A DNA stretch of 64,000 bases from Yoonia sp. I 8.24 (GCF_022096995.1 NZ_JACXGQ010000006.1:147180-211179); one strand, 5' to 3'; counted from the first letter of the stretch, positions 1-8,784 are shown. Translations and numbers: made by a program. The notes: generated by a model from the sequence alone, not told the origin.

Positions 1-2
1 CA

Positions 3-65
3 GCGGTCGCCCCAGTTGCGCTATTGTCAATTTTGCTGAACCTTGTCCTGCCGGAAGAAGTCTAG
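3..65 (+). CDS. C-terminus of a probable uracil/xanthine permease (5' end off the window)
   Basis: Only the last 20 codons are present, read in frame 3 and ending at the TAG at 63-65. The peptide is a hydrophobic helix (VALLSILLNLVLP) followed by a short acidic tail. That is how nucleobase:cation symporter-2 (uracil-xanthine permease) proteins usually end. The 5' part lies outside the window, so the family call is inference from a short segment. The terminator-like hairpin at 89-120 fits this being the end of a transcript. Confidence 0.45.
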   Translation, partial: AVAPVALLSILLNLVLPEEV

Positions 66-88
66 CAGGCCACATTGATCTATTCGGT

Positions 89-120
89 AAGGCCTCGTGC
101 GTTGCGCGGGGCCTTTTTGT
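89..120 (+). terminator. Rho-independent terminator
   Basis: AGGCCTCG and CGGGGCCT form an 8-bp stem with one G-U pair around a short loop, followed by TTTTTGTTT. It lies 24 nt after the stop of the upstream partial gene and before the VOC gene. Confidence 0.7.
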
Positions 121-160
121 TTGTAAAGCTGCAGATGTCATCCCAAAGCAAGGTAAACGC

Positions 161-544
161 ATGATTGATCATTCAGGAATAAGTGTTTCGAATTTCGATT
201 TGGCGGCAGCGTTTTACGAACGCGCATTGGCACCTTTAGGTGCGTCGCTTCTTTATATGGTCCCGTCGGAACACACGGATGGGGTCAAGGTTGGTGGGTT
301 CGGCAAAGACCGCCCCCGTTTCTGGCTAAGCGAAGGGGCGGCACAAACCCCGCCGCTACACTTCGCCTTTACTGCTGAAACCCGCGCAGAGGTCGATGCA
401 TTCTACGCTGCGGCAATCGCAGCTGGCGGCAAAGACAACGGAAAACCGGGACTACGCCCGCATTATCACGACAACTATTATGGTGCCTTTGTTTTAGATC
501 CAGACGGCAACAATATCGAAGCTGTGTGTCATAAGCCAGCGTAG
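161..544 (+). CDS. VOC-family (glyoxalase/dioxygenase-fold) protein
   Basis: 127 residues, the size of a single VOC domain with paired beta-alpha-beta-beta-beta modules. It begins with IDHSGISVSNFDLAAAFY, the usual first strand and helix in which the early His is a metal ligand. It ends with the family's closing strand (GAFVLDPDGNNIEAVCH), where the Glu is normally the last metal ligand. The substrate cannot be predicted: members include lyases, dioxygenases and resistance proteins. It stands alone, with a terminator upstream and a convergent gene downstream. Confidence 0.85.
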   Translation: MIDHSGISVSNFDLAAAFYERALAPLGASLLYMVPSEHTDGVKVGGFGKDRPRFWLSEGAAQTPPLHFAFTAETRAEVDAFYAAAIAAGGKDNGKPGLRPHYHDNYYGAFVLDPDGNNIEAVCHKPA

Positions 545-575
545 AGGGCTTTGCGGCTCCGAGGGCGAGGTTACA

Positions 576-1322
576 TTACGTAGGTTTTCTGCGGCCCAAA
601 GCCAATTGCCCAAATGCCACTACAAGCAAGAAAAACGTGGTCGCCAAACCTCCGGCGACCCTTAAAATCAGAGTTTGAAGTGACAGGGTTACAAAGATTT
701 TGTCATGCGTGATCTCAACCGTATCGATCGCGAGCGCGGCCAATGTGAGTGCGCCACCTGCCCGCTGAAGATTGTAAACCGGGAAGGTGCCTAAAAACGT
801 ATCCAGCGCCGCCAATGCGTCGGCCTCCATCTCTGTCTCGATGTAATTTCTGCGGCGTTCTATAGCAGCAATTCGCTCGGGGTCACCGCTTTCGTTGGCC
901 TCTTCGGTTTCGCGACGCAATATCCCGTCAAGCGTTGCGCGAACATCTGATACCGTTTCCGTACTGTTTTCTGACAGCTCAAACTGAATGTGGTCACGCT
1001 TTAGGTCCGTAAGATAGAACTTCCCGCGCTCGTAGCGCACAGCAGAGTTAACCTGAGCGCTGCCGATGCCTTCGAGTGTAAATCCACGGGCTTCAAATTG
1101 CGCGTGCAACTGGATTTGGCCGTTGTCGGTAAGGTAAACCTTTGCTTCATGAACTGTCACCGTGGTCGCTAAACTGTCGACTTCATATGGAATGTTTTCT
1201 TTGAGGGCTTGGTCAATTTGGTCTGGCGAAATCTCGATGACTTTCGATGGCCCAAATATATATGCCAAGAATAAGACCAAGAAGAGTCCCAGTGAAGCGC
1301 GTATAACTATTTTGCGAAGCAT
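576..1322 (-). CDS. DUF1439-like membrane-anchored protein
   Basis: About 248 residues. The frame stays open upstream, but the extra residues do not look like protein, so I place the start at one of the ATGs just before the first membrane helix (1322; 1337 and 1340 are alternatives, none with a clear ribosome site). There is an N-terminal helix (LGLFLVLFLAYIFG), a soluble domain beginning ISPDQIDQALKENIPY that recalls the DUF1439/YceB lipid-binding-like fold, and a C-terminal hydrophobic helix (TTFFLLVVAFGQLAL). It is convergent with the VOC gene. The function is unknown and the family assignment is tentative. Confidence 0.6.
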   Translation of the reverse strand: MLRKIVIRASLGLFLVLFLAYIFGPSKVIEISPDQIDQALKENIPYEVDSLATTVTVHEAKVYLTDNGQIQLHAQFEARGFTLEGIGSAQVNSAVRYERGKFYLTDLKRDHIQFELSENSTETVSDVRATLDGILRRETEEANESGDPERIAAIERRRNYIETEMEADALAALDTFLGTFPVYNLQRAGGALTLAALAIDTVEITHDKIFVTLSLQTLILRVAGGLATTFFLLVVAFGQLALGRRKPT

Positions 1323-1444
1323 CTTTTGCTCAATCATCATTTGCTTTTGCAGGAATGCTATCGGTTGCGTGTTGTGTCTACCATAGGCGGCTAGAATAGC
1401 TAGCGAGTGTGGCTGCACTGTTCCTAACCGCGGTTTTGCCCGCC

Positions 1445-1462
1445 CCGTTACAAAACTTTCAC
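1445..1462 (+). promoter_or_regulatory. Pho-box-like site upstream of phnC
   Basis: CCGTTAC-AAAA-CTTTCAC: two 7-bp direct half-sites separated by 4 bp, close to the PhoB consensus CTGTCAT-n4-CTGTCAT. It lies 62 nt upstream of the phnC start. Nearly the same 17-bp core is found before phnG at 8785-8802. Phosphate-starvation control is inferred. Confidence 0.6.
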
Positions 1463-1523
1463 TAATTCTTAACAAATCTGCAAAGCGGCAGGTTCACACA
1501 GCCCAAGACTTTGGAGAGCCTTG

Positions 1524-2345
1524 ATGCTGCAAATTGAAAACCTGACGAAGGCCTTTGGCCAAAATAAAGCCGTGGATACGGCTAATATCGTCGTTGATAA
1601 GCCCGCAATGATCGGAATTATCGGGCGATCCGGCGCTGGGAAATCAACCCTTTTACGCATGTTGAACCGTCTGACAGATGCAACATCTGGCGCCATTATG
1701 TTTGATGGTCAGGACGTGACGCAGTTGCGTGGTTCCGCCAAGCGCAATTGGCAATCGCAATGTGCGATGATCTTTCAGCAGTTTAATCTGGTGCCGCGTA
1801 TGGATGTTGTATCCAACGTATTGCACGGCACGTTGAACCGGCGCTCCACCTTTACCACGATGTTTAACCTTTACCCGACCGAAGATATCCATCGTGCGAT
1901 TGAAATCCTTGATCGGCTTGGCATTGCCGAACACGCGCCCAAGCGCGCAGAGGCCCTATCGGGTGGGCAGCAGCAGCGTGTCGCCATTGCGCGTGCCCTG
2001 ATGCAGGACCCCAAAATCATTCTGGCGGATGAGCCGATTGCCTCGCTTGATCCGATGAATGCGCAGGTGGTGATGCAATCGTTGCGTGACATTCATGAAC
2101 AAGACGGCCGTATGGTCATCGCCAATTTGCACACGCTTGATACCGCGCGCCGCTATTGCGACCGGGTGATCGGGATGCATGCAGGCCGGATCGTGTTTGA
2201 TGGCACGCCAGATCAGCTCACCACTGGTGCCGCTCGCGACATTTACGGCGCGGATGAGACATTCTCGGAGGCGGCGACATCAACGCAGATCGAGACACTG
2301 AACGAAGAAGTCGCAAAGCTCGCGGATATCGCTGAAAGCGTCTGA
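1524..2345 (+). CDS. phnC: Phosphonate ABC transporter ATP-binding protein PhnC
   Basis: 273 residues. The ATG at 1524 is preferred over the in-frame TTG three bases earlier because GGAG at 1513-1516 sits 7 nt upstream. Walker A is GRSGAGKST, the signature is LSGGQQQR and Walker B is IILADEP, followed by a switch His (NLHTLD). PhnC energises uptake of phosphonates across the inner membrane with the binding protein PhnD and the two PhnE permeases encoded next. First gene of the phnCDEE-SDR-acyltransferase operon and preceded by a Pho-box-like site. Confidence 0.95.
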   Translation: MLQIENLTKAFGQNKAVDTANIVVDKPAMIGIIGRSGAGKSTLLRMLNRLTDATSGAIMFDGQDVTQLRGSAKRNWQSQCAMIFQQFNLVPRMDVVSNVLHGTLNRRSTFTTMFNLYPTEDIHRAIEILDRLGIAEHAPKRAEALSGGQQQRVAIARALMQDPKIILADEPIASLDPMNAQVVMQSLRDIHEQDGRMVIANLHTLDTARRYCDRVIGMHAGRIVFDGTPDQLTTGAARDIYGADETFSEAATSTQIETLNEEVAKLADIAESV

Positions 2346-2367
2346 TCGTAACTATTAACCCCCCAAA

Positions 2368-2385
2368 GCCCCGGCTGTTCGGGGC
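2368..2385 (+). terminator. Intercistronic hairpin between phnC and phnD
   Basis: GCCCCG-gctgtt-CGGGGC, a perfect 6-bp stem in the 62-nt gap. There is no T-run, so it is more likely an RNA-stabilising or processing hairpin before the binding-protein gene than a full terminator. Confidence 0.45.
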
Positions 2386-2407
2386 GTTTCACGAAGAGAG
2401 AAGACCA

Positions 2408-3313
2408 ATGAAAAAATTGATTGCTGCCGCGCTTGCGACAACATCTTTGACTGGTGCTGCATTTGCGCAAGACACTATTAGCGAATTCCGTATCGGTATC
2501 TTGGGCGGCGAAAACGCACAAGACCGTATGAACTCATACGAGTGTCTGCGCGCTTACACTGAAGAAGAGCTGGGCGTCGAAACAAAACTGTTCGCACCTG
2601 CGGATTATAACGGCGTTATCCAAGGCCTGCTGGGCGGTACATTGGACATGGCTTGGATGGGTGCGTCTTCATATGCTGCGATCTACATCCAAGACGAAAC
2701 TGCTGTTGAGCCAGTGCTGGTCAAGATCAACCTTGATGGCTCTTACGGCTACCACTCAATCGGTTTTGCACGCGCAGATAGCGGCATCACATCGCTTGAA
2801 GACATGCAGGGCCGCACATTTGGCTTTGGTGATCCAAACTCAACTTCTGGCTACCTGATCCCATCCATTGAGATTCCTCAGCAAACTGGCGCGACAATGG
2901 AATCCGGCGATTACTTTGGTGAAGTGAAATTCACTGGCGGCCACGAGCAGACAATCGTTGCTGTGAACAACGGCGACGTTGACGGTGGTGTGACTTGGGC
3001 AGACGGCCAAGGCGAATGGGAAGACGGCTACAACTCTGGCGCGCTGCGCAAAGCGGTTGATGCTGGCCTGATCGACATGAACGATCTGGTTGAAATCTGG
3101 CGTTCGGCGCCGATCCCGGAAGGCCCAATTGTTCTGCGTTCTGAACTGCCACAGGACGTCAAAGACAAGATGACTGCGCTCGTTGATGCGCTGCATGATG
3201 TTGACCCAGATTGTGCATATGGCGTTGCAGCCGGCGAAAGCCTTGGCTTCGACCCAATTACGCATGACGCATACACGTCGATCGTCGCAGCCCGTCTCGC
3301 GAAATCGAACTAA
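2408..3313 (+). CDS. phnD: Phosphonate ABC transporter substrate-binding protein PhnD
   Basis: 301 residues with a Sec signal peptide (MKKLIAAALATTSLTGAAFA, cleavage after AFA). The mature protein has the PhnD/phosphate-phosphonate binding fold: RIGILGGENAQDR at the first strand, a YNGVIQGLLGGTLDMAWMG segment typical of ligand-binding loops, and SGYLIPS in the hinge. It should capture phosphonates in the periplasm and deliver them to PhnE. Its ATG follows GAAGAGAGAAG. The gene is framed by hairpins at 2368-2385 and 3334-3360, a usual way to keep binding-protein mRNA in excess over permease mRNA. Confidence 0.95.
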   Translation: MKKLIAAALATTSLTGAAFAQDTISEFRIGILGGENAQDRMNSYECLRAYTEEELGVETKLFAPADYNGVIQGLLGGTLDMAWMGASSYAAIYIQDETAVEPVLVKINLDGSYGYHSIGFARADSGITSLEDMQGRTFGFGDPNSTSGYLIPSIEIPQQTGATMESGDYFGEVKFTGGHEQTIVAVNNGDVDGGVTWADGQGEWEDGYNSGALRKAVDAGLIDMNDLVEIWRSAPIPEGPIVLRSELPQDVKDKMTALVDALHDVDPDCAYGVAAGESLGFDPITHDAYTSIVAARLAKSN

Positions 3314-3333
3314 GCGCATTTCATGAAGATCTG

Positions 3334-3360
3334 CAGGCCCCGGCATCTTGCTGGGGCCTG
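3334..3360 (+). terminator. Intercistronic hairpin between phnD and phnE1
   Basis: CAGGCCCC and GGGGCCTG make a perfect 8-bp stem with an 11-nt loop, followed by TAATTTTAT. It probably acts as a partial terminator or 3' stabiliser for phnD, with read-through to the permeases. Confidence 0.6.
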
Positions 3361-3386
3361 TAATTTTATCAGCAAGGTCCCCCCTC

Positions 3387-4256
3387 ATGGCAGAGCTTTC
3401 GACATCGGCGATCCAGACCGATTATATGGCGCAGGTCCGACAAAAACGGATCATGAATACGATCCTGTTGGTCGTTTTTATCGCATTGATGCTGGGTGGT
3501 TTTGCTACGGCAAACGACCGGAACGCGGGTGGGTTCTGGAATGGGCTGCCGATGCTGTTGGATTTTCCCGCTGATGTGATCAGCGAGGCCTATTCGCGGG
3601 CAGAACTGCTGCCGGGATATTTTGTAAAATATTTCCCCTCACTTATTGAAACAATCAATATCGCCGCGGCGTCGACCTTGCTTGGTGGTCTTTTGGGGCT
3701 TGTGATGTCGCTGCTGGTGACACGCGGTCTTGCGCCTGTGCCGTGGTTGATTGGTCCGCTGCGCCGCGTCTTGGACGTGCTGCGCGCGGTGCCTGAAATC
3801 GTGATCGCGCTTGTGCTGATCTTTTTGTTGGGCGGTGGGCCGGTGCCCGCGATGATTGCGATTGCGCTGCACACGGTTGGTGCATTGGGTAAATTGTTTT
3901 CCGAAGTTAATGAAAACGCCTCTCTCAAGCCTGTTGAAGGGCTCGAGTCTGTCGGCGCAGGCTGGACCCAGCGTATGTGGCTCGGTGTGATCCCACAGGT
4001 GGCCCCGAACTATCTGAGCTACGGCCTGTTACGCTTTGAAATTAACATCCGCGCCTCTGCGATCCTTGGGTTCGTGGGCGCTGGCGGGATCGGCTACGAT
4101 CTGCGTAACACCATGAGCTGGGGGCAGGGTAAATTCGATGAGGCCGCTGCCATCTTCTTGCTGTTGTTCTTTACAATTGTCGTTGTCGATCAGTCATCAA
4201 GCTATCTGCGTAACCGCCTGACCCACGGGTCCGCAAAAGGGGAGATCCACGCATGA
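3387..4256 (+). CDS. phnE: Phosphonate ABC transporter permease PhnE (first)
   Basis: 289 residues. The ATG at 3387 is chosen because AAGG lies 9 nt upstream and the frame upstream of it reads through the phnD hairpin. A cytoplasmic N-terminus is followed by about six membrane helices. The permease EAA-type loop appears as EVNENASLKPVEGLESVGA, and the family's closing element is FVGAGGIGYD. It pairs with the second PhnE to form the membrane channel. Its TGA overlaps the ATG of phnE2 (ATGA), so the two are translationally coupled. Confidence 0.93.
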   Translation: MAELSTSAIQTDYMAQVRQKRIMNTILLVVFIALMLGGFATANDRNAGGFWNGLPMLLDFPADVISEAYSRAELLPGYFVKYFPSLIETINIAAASTLLGGLLGLVMSLLVTRGLAPVPWLIGPLRRVLDVLRAVPEIVIALVLIFLLGGGPVPAMIAIALHTVGALGKLFSEVNENASLKPVEGLESVGAGWTQRMWLGVIPQVAPNYLSYGLLRFEINIRASAILGFVGAGGIGYDLRNTMSWGQGKFDEAAAIFLLLFFTIVVVDQSSSYLRNRLTHGSAKGEIHA

Positions 4257-5554
4257 GCATGGCATCGCTTCAGGCTTCTACGGCCACAAATTTCCAACGT
4301 AAACGTCTGATGGGCTTTACCGTACCTGCGGTTATCTTGATTTATTTCGCCTATATCTTTGTCGTTTTCGACATGAGCGGCTTGGCAGAGCGGGTCAGCA
4401 TTGAAAATACACGCACGTTGGTATCGGACGCCTATAGCTACAAGACCCACGTGACCCGCGATAACCGAGACGGCGGTGTCAGCATCGCGATTGAGGGTGA
4501 ACGCAAGGGCCGCTACGCCGAAGGCACAGCCCCAGAATGGGTTGCCTTGGGCACTGAAACTTTGGTTGATTTGGGTGATGATCACATCGTGACTTTTGGT
4601 GAAACCCAAGTTACTTATGACATCCCCGGCTACGGGATGATCGTCACCGAACCGGGCCGCACGGGCGTCAACGCGACCTTCCCGACGGATGAAATCCCCG
4701 AATGGATCAACGCATCAAAGAACCGCGTGTCAATCACAACGGATGCGGGGCGCTTGACCGTGACGCGCAACCGTTCCGAGGTTTTCCGTTACGCGATGGG
4801 GTGGGAGCTGTTCTTCTTCACGCTCGACAGCCCGTACCACGGCATGGGGTTTGGCACTTTGCTGAGCCACGCTGCGAATGGCGAGGCGGGGGCAATCTGG
4901 TCTGACTTTTGGGCGAACAAGATGTGGCGTCACGCAGATGTCGCTTGGGCGTTGTTCGAAACTATTTTGATGGCCTTCTTGGGCACCTTTGGGGCCGCGA
5001 TCATCGCGCTGCCTCTTGGGTTCCTCGCTGCCAAAAACTTTACCCCACTGGGTGGGGTGCGGTTTGCGGCGCGACGCGTGTTTGATTTTTTACGCGGCGT
5101 GGACGGGTTGATCTGGACGATTGTACTGTCGCGCGCCTTTGGGCCGGGGCCAATGACGGGGTCGCTGGCGATCTTGCTGACAGACACCGGATCGTTTGGG
5201 AAAATGTTCTCTGAGGCGCTCGAAAACGTCGATGGCAAGCAAATTGAAGGCATCACTTCGACAGGGGCCAAGCCGTTACAGCGTTACCGTTTCGGGGTGA
5301 TCCCACAGATCACGCCTGTCTTGCTCAGCCAGGTTCTTTACTATCTCGAATCCAATACACGGTCGGCCACGATTATCGGCGCGATCACTGGTGGTGGGAT
5401 TGGGCTCTTGTTGACCCAAGCCATCAGCACCCAAAAAGACTGGGAAGAGGTGACATATTACATCGTGCTGATTATCGTGATGGTCATGATGATGGATACA
5501 TTCTCGGGCTGGTTGCGCAGTAAACTGATCAAAGGTGACGAGGGCGGGCATTGA
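4253..5554 (+). CDS. phnE: Phosphonate ABC transporter permease PhnE (second, with large N-terminal insert)
   Basis: 433 residues, about 150 longer than the usual PhnE. A first membrane helix (residues about 20-40) is followed by about 130 mostly polar residues before the standard permease helices start near residue 210. The insert is rich in beta-type sequence and is presumably periplasmic. The EAA-type loop reads EALENVDGKQIEGITSTGA, and GAITGGGIG matches the end of the other PhnE. I believe long PhnE proteins occur in other alphaproteobacteria, so the insert is probably a subfamily trait. Coupled to phnE1 upstream and to the SDR gene downstream. Confidence 0.92.
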   Translation: MSMASLQASTATNFQRKRLMGFTVPAVILIYFAYIFVVFDMSGLAERVSIENTRTLVSDAYSYKTHVTRDNRDGGVSIAIEGERKGRYAEGTAPEWVALGTETLVDLGDDHIVTFGETQVTYDIPGYGMIVTEPGRTGVNATFPTDEIPEWINASKNRVSITTDAGRLTVTRNRSEVFRYAMGWELFFFTLDSPYHGMGFGTLLSHAANGEAGAIWSDFWANKMWRHADVAWALFETILMAFLGTFGAAIIALPLGFLAAKNFTPLGGVRFAARRVFDFLRGVDGLIWTIVLSRAFGPGPMTGSLAILLTDTGSFGKMFSEALENVDGKQIEGITSTGAKPLQRYRFGVIPQITPVLLSQVLYYLESNTRSATIIGAITGGGIGLLLTQAISTQKDWEEVTYYIVLIIVMVMMMDTFSGWLRSKLIKGDEGGH

Positions 5555-6195
5555 CGCGCGTTCTGATTACGGGTGCAAACCGCGGCATAGGGGCTGCGCT
5601 TTGCATGGTAGCGGCAGAGGCCGGTGCGGATGTGATCCGTGCCACGCGCCCGGGGCGCGGAGGCGACATCGTTTTTGATGTCACGGATCCTGAAACGGTG
5701 ACCGCAGCGGTCAGGCAGGTCGCAGGCCCAATCGATATTGTTATCAATAACGCGGGGATCATCGGTCCAAACAGACAATCGACAACGGATATGGATTATG
5801 CCGGGATGGCAGAAACATTTGCCGTGAATGTCGCTGGGCCACTTGCCGTCAGCAACGCCTGTCTTGCACAGCTGGGCCAAAGCAACGCTCCCCGCATCTT
5901 GACCGTTTCAAGCCAGATGGCATGGATGGGATATGCAAAGTCAGACCGCATCGCCTACCGCGCCTCAAAGGCTGCGGTGAATAAGGTGATGCAGGGGCTT
6001 GCCACAGATTTACAGCCGCGCGGGATCGCGGTGGCGCTTGTTGATCCGGGCTGGGTGCGGACCGATATGGGGGGCGCAGATGCTGATCTTGCCCCGACGG
6101 AGGTCGCAAGTGGCATTTGGGCGCTGGCCACGCGGTTGACGTTGGCGGACACTGGCAAATTCTTCAAGTGGAACGGTTCAGAGCGAGAGTTTTGA
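5551..6195 (+). CDS. SDR-family oxidoreductase in the phn operon
   Basis: 214 residues. The start is a TTG at 5551 that overlaps the phnE2 stop (TTGA), with GAGGGCGGG just upstream. The nucleotide-binding motif is TGANRGIG, the structural motif NNAG is present, and the catalytic Ser...Tyr-x3-Lys triad is seen as VSSQ and YRASK. Such enzymes oxidise or reduce alcohols and carbonyls with NAD(P). Its place inside the phosphonate uptake operon suggests work on a phosphonate side chain or a C-P lyase by-product, but the substrate is unknown. It is followed after 1 nt by the acyltransferase gene. Confidence 0.85.
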   Translation: MTRVLITGANRGIGAALCMVAAEAGADVIRATRPGRGGDIVFDVTDPETVTAAVRQVAGPIDIVINNAGIIGPNRQSTTDMDYAGMAETFAVNVAGPLAVSNACLAQLGQSNAPRILTVSSQMAWMGYAKSDRIAYRASKAAVNKVMQGLATDLQPRGIAVALVDPGWVRTDMGGADADLAPTEVASGIWALATRLTLADTGKFFKWNGSEREF

Positions 6196-6196
6196 C

Positions 6197-6811
6197 ATGG
6201 CGCGGCTAACGGCGGACACGCCATTCATCCACCCCGATTGCGAAATCGCGGACACGACATTTGGCCGCTACACGGAGGTCGGGCGCGGCACCCGGATGGC
6301 GCATAGCTATATGGGCGACTATTCTTACTGCGACCGCTTTGCCGATATTGCGAACGCTGAAATTGGTATGTTCGCGAACATCGCAAGCTACGTGCGCATA
6401 GGCGCGACGGACCACCCGATGGATAAGGCAAGCCTGCATCATTTCCACTATCGCTCTGCCGACTATTTTGATGATGCGACGCATGATGAAGATTGGTTCG
6501 CGCACCGCAAGTCCCGGCGCGCGGTGATTGGCCATGATACTTGGATCGGGCACGGTGCACAGATCCGACCAGAGGTCACCCTTGGGCATGGCTGCGTTGT
6601 TGCAGGCGGCGCCATCGTGACCAAAGATGTGCCGCCCTATATGATCGTCGCGGGTATCCCCGCGGTGCCGCTACGCGCGCGGTTCACGGATGGTATTGCA
6701 GACCGGATGATGGCGCTTGCGTGGTGGGACTGGCCGCATGACCGGTTACGCGCAGCGCTGGACGATTTTCGCGGGCTCAAGGCCGAAGCGTTTCTTGAGA
6801 AATACGCCTGA
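6197..6811 (+). CDS. Hexapeptide-repeat acyltransferase of phosphonate operons
   Basis: 204 residues with a left-handed beta-helix. Hexapeptide-type turns are seen near residues 15-60 and again in DTWIGHGAQIRPEVTLGHG, followed by the xenobiotic acetyltransferase-type closing segment IVAGIPAVPLRARF. Proteins of this kind recur in C-P lyase operons (the phn_thr-fam group). A role like PhnO, acetylating aminoalkylphosphonates, is plausible but not shown. The TGA at 6809-6811 directly abuts the stop of the convergent phnM (6812-6814). Confidence 0.85.
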   Translation: MARLTADTPFIHPDCEIADTTFGRYTEVGRGTRMAHSYMGDYSYCDRFADIANAEIGMFANIASYVRIGATDHPMDKASLHHFHYRSADYFDDATHDEDWFAHRKSRRAVIGHDTWIGHGAQIRPEVTLGHGCVVAGGAIVTKDVPPYMIVAGIPAVPLRARFTDGIADRMMALAWWDWPHDRLRAALDDFRGLKAEAFLEKYA

Positions 6812-8002
6812 CTATTCGGCAGCGACACGCAACCTTGGGGCCGCTTGGGTCAACCGATGTGCAAGGCCCGCCGACAGGTGCGACCAACGGCCCGCGGCCA
6901 TTGTACCCTCGATCTGGCGGGTTGTGGAGTTGACAATGGCCAGATCAGCACGTTTTCCGTCAGCGATCGTGCCGCGATCGCCAAGACCCATAATGCGGGC
7001 TGGGCGGGTTGAAATCATCGCCCATGCTTTGGCCAAATCGAGGATCCCTGCGTCGTCAAGCGCAAAGGCGGATTGTGCTAAAGTTGGGTAGTGGTAATCA
7101 GACACGAGCGCATCACAAAGCCCATCGCAGATCAATGTGACGGCGGCAATATTACCCGATTGGGACCCGCCGCGCACCACATTCGGCGCGCCCATAATCA
7201 CTGGGTCAGCCCATGTATTCGCCAGTGCGGCAGCGGCGCGTTGGGTTGGGAACTCACAAACCTTCGCGCCGATCATGGAATAGTATTCGCGGGTATGCCC
7301 GTCGGGGTCATCATGGCTACCATAGCGCACAGCGAGCCGGTCAAAGGCCGCTGCAAGGTTACACAGGTAGCGCGGAACCTGTTCGCTTTGATCGCGGGTT
7401 GCTTCGACCAATGCGACATGTTCGGCTGCTGTGCGTCCGGCGCGGGCCGCCCATGCTGCAATCCGGTCGGGATGGGTTTTCGCGATTTCAAGCGCCTCAT
7501 CGAGGTGATTGTTAAAGATCACGTAATCGATGCCATAGTTTTCAATCGCGGCAATCAGCCGGTCTTGCGTGTCGACCGTGTGGGTTTCGCAGCGGACTTG
7601 GATTCGTAGATCAGTCAACATCTGATCGCGGAAATCTGCATGCGCCTGCATAAAGTCCTCGGCAAAGTCAGGACCACGCCCGCCGCCTTCCCATGACCAG
7701 CTTTGCGCCATCCAGGCCGTGGTGACACCATTCGCTGCGGCGTCGCGGTCTGTGCCCGCAAGCCCAAATGCCATCGGAAACGGTGCTGTTGGGCGCGGGG
7801 CAAGGTGGTGTTCAAACGCGTCGCCGTGCAGGTCAATAATGCCCGGAAGGATATAGTATCCCGCGAGGTTGATGCTCGGGCCGCCACCAATTGGGTCATC
7901 GCGCATGAAACCTTCACGCACCGATATATTGCCGGTTTCAATGCGGCCACCGCGCAAAATCTGCGCGCCAGTCATGGACAAGAATGCAATCGGGGGTGTC
8001 AT
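6812..8002 (-). CDS. phnM: PhnM-type alpha-D-ribose 1-methylphosphonate 5-triphosphate diphosphatase (divergent copy)
   Basis: 396 residues, amidohydrolase fold. The metal-binding region is DLHGDAFEHHLAPRP, with a later GAPNVVRGGSQSGN and a SDYHYP segment characteristic of PhnM. PhnM releases pyrophosphate from the triphosphate made by PhnGHIL, giving the 5-phosphate substrate of the C-P lyase core. It differs clearly from the second copy at 14627-15772: it has the loop AQSWSWEGGGRG. It is the second gene of a leftward phnF-phnM unit with a 70-nt gap. Confidence 0.88.
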   Translation of the reverse strand: MTPPIAFLSMTGAQILRGGRIETGNISVREGFMRDDPIGGGPSINLAGYYILPGIIDLHGDAFEHHLAPRPTAPFPMAFGLAGTDRDAAANGVTTAWMAQSWSWEGGGRGPDFAEDFMQAHADFRDQMLTDLRIQVRCETHTVDTQDRLIAAIENYGIDYVIFNNHLDEALEIAKTHPDRIAAWAARAGRTAAEHVALVEATRDQSEQVPRYLCNLAAAFDRLAVRYGSHDDPDGHTREYYSMIGAKVCEFPTQRAAAALANTWADPVIMGAPNVVRGGSQSGNIAAVTLICDGLCDALVSDYHYPTLAQSAFALDDAGILDLAKAWAMISTRPARIMGLGDRGTIADGKRADLAIVNSTTRQIEGTMAAGRWSHLSAGLAHRLTQAAPRLRVAAE

Positions 8003-8072
8003 AAACGTATCGCCTGTAGGTTGTTTTGCCCTACTATGAAGCGGCGATGTATCGCCCGTATGACAGTTTTAT

Positions 8073-8783
8073 TTATGAATTGTTAACAGTTAGGGTCACA
8101 CGGTCGCCAGCAAACCATGTGTGACCAAATTCGATCGGGGTATCATCAGTGTCGACGTTTATGCCGACTGAGCGCAGGATCGGTGCACCCTCTGTTATAC
8201 GTAGATGAAGGGCTTGGGTCGCGTTGGCCTGTTTTGCGGTCAACCGGGTCGTGGCGCGGGTGTAGTCAGAGATGCCTTGCCGTTTAAGCGCTGCGGTCAC
8301 AGAGTTGGTCTCGGCGATATGGTCACATAGGTCTGGAAATCGCGACGCTGGGAAAATGCTGCGAAACAGCGCGATGGGTTGGTCATCGGCCAAAGATAAC
8401 CCGTCATAGACATGCACCGGGTCGCCCGCGTGAAGGGAAAGCGCTTCGGCCTCGCGGGCATCTGCTGCACGGGTTTCAAGTGCGAGGACTTGTTTGGCTG
8501 GTGCGCGGCCAGCCGCAGTCAGGTTTTGGTGAAACCGAACGCGGCGGCCAATCGGGTAATCTGTTGGCGTCAGCGCCACAAACACCCCGGCGCCGCGTCG
8601 CGCATGGACCAGACCTTCGTCTGCCATCGCGGCAAGTGCGCGACGCACCGTATGACGGTTCACACCAAAACGCGCCGATAGCGCGGCCTCCGTCGGGAGT
8701 TTGTCACCCGGGGCATAGCGCCCTTCGGCGATATCATTTGTCAGCGCGGCGCTGATCGACGTCCAGATTGCAGTGCGAGCCAT
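8073..8783 (-). CDS. phnF: GntR/HutC-family phosphonate regulator PhnF
   Basis: 236 residues. The N-terminal winged helix-turn-helix spans about residues 5-70 (DKLPTEAALSARFGVNRHT, the GntR recognition region). The rest is a UTRA ligand-binding domain. PhnF proteins usually repress phn genes and respond to a pathway ligand. It is transcribed away from phnG, and the intergenic region holds a Pho-box-like site immediately before its ATG and an inverted repeat closer to phnG, so it probably controls both itself and the C-P lyase operon. Confidence 0.9.
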   Translation of the reverse strand: MARTAIWTSISAALTNDIAEGRYAPGDKLPTEAALSARFGVNRHTVRRALAAMADEGLVHARRGAGVFVALTPTDYPIGRRVRFHQNLTAAGRAPAKQVLALETRAADAREAEALSLHAGDPVHVYDGLSLADDQPIALFRSIFPASRFPDLCDHIAETNSVTAALKRQGISDYTRATTRLTAKQANATQALHLRITEGAPILRSVGINVDTDDTPIEFGHTWFAGDRVTLTVNNS

Positions 8784-8784
8784 A

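Noticed and set aside
1..65. Linking the partial permease at the left edge to the xdh purine operon
   Set aside because: They are 25 kb apart and only 20 codons are seen; a functional link is speculation.
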